Source of the DNA: Collodictyon triciliatum
Taxonomy: Eukaryota; CRuMs
Direction: 5' to 3'
Assembly (NCBI GenBank): GCA_043381765.1
Contig: JBHJMP010001067.1
Coordinates: 1 to 24,891, forward strand
DNA length: 24,891 nucleotides
Every line of letters begins with the position of its first letter. The stretch's first letter is position 1. Positions 24,796 through 24,891 of this stretch are shown here, one piece after another. The position numbers and the translations under genes are program-made. The notes beneath the pieces were generated by a model. The model was not told the origin of the DNA. It saw nothing but the letters and a program-made list of their open reading frames with translations, and did no database searches.

Positions 24796-24891
24796 AAGAA
24801 AAAGAAAAAGAAAAAGAAAAAGAAAAAGAAAAAGAAAAAGAAAAAGAAAAAGAAAAAGAAAAAGAAAAAGAAAAAGAAAAAGAAAAAGAAA
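24796..24891. repeat. Hexanucleotide microsatellite (GAAAAA)n
   Basis: About sixteen perfect GAAAAA units run off the right edge of the window. They begin 68 bp before the acceptor of the first visible exon of the minus-strand gene, whose coding strand therefore reads CTTTTT and is a long polypyrimidine tract. Confidence 0.97.

Overview
The window is nuclear DNA from an intron-rich eukaryote with an AT-rich genome. Nothing in it is bacterial or viral: there is no operon and no insertion sequence, tRNA, rRNA or CRISPR array that I can see. The coding sequence is cut into many short exons by introns of about 60 to 400 bp, nearly all GT-AG. Introns and spacers are loaded with microsatellites. 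TAA and TGA both serve as stops, so the code looks standard. The gene set (ATG1-type kinase, CUL1-type cullin, RAD54B, a MORN-repeat protein) fits a unicellular protist. I cannot name the species. A rhizarian or similar free-living protist is only a guess.

Layout. (1) 138-4077, + strand: ATG1/ULK autophagy kinase, 13 exons, about 635 aa. (2) 4078-4956: spacer between convergent genes, with a TG microsatellite and two TATA-like boxes that do not belong to either neighbour. (3) 4957-10778, - strand: CUL1-type cullin, 21 exons, about 737 aa. (4) 10779-11426: head-to-head promoter region. (5) 11427-17900, + strand: RAD54B/Rdh54-type SNF2 DNA translocase. At least 21 exons are visible, one apparently only 4 nt long. 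A run of 475 Ns falls inside the gene and hides the exon(s) for helicase motif VI. (6) 18156-21146, + strand: MORN-repeat protein with a split SAP-like C-terminal motif, 10 exons. (7) 21147-21911: quiet convergent spacer. (8) 21912-24728, - strand, running off the right edge: a coiled-coil, Ser/Pro-rich protein that I do not recognise.

The genes are housekeeping genes with no shared pathway: autophagy initiation, ubiquitin ligase scaffolding, recombination repair and a membrane/cytoskeleton-type scaffold. No novel gene system stands out. The most notable signals are the 4-nt microexon, the gap that removes RAD54B motif VI, an in-frame Ser-Gln repeat in a RAD54B intron, the split SAP-like motif, the T(n)A(n) blocks in introns of every gene, and an unexplained promoter-like spot near 4.4 kb. 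All exon models were built by hand from splice signals, reading-frame phase and family conservation. Exon edges in the MORN gene and the last gene are the least certain.
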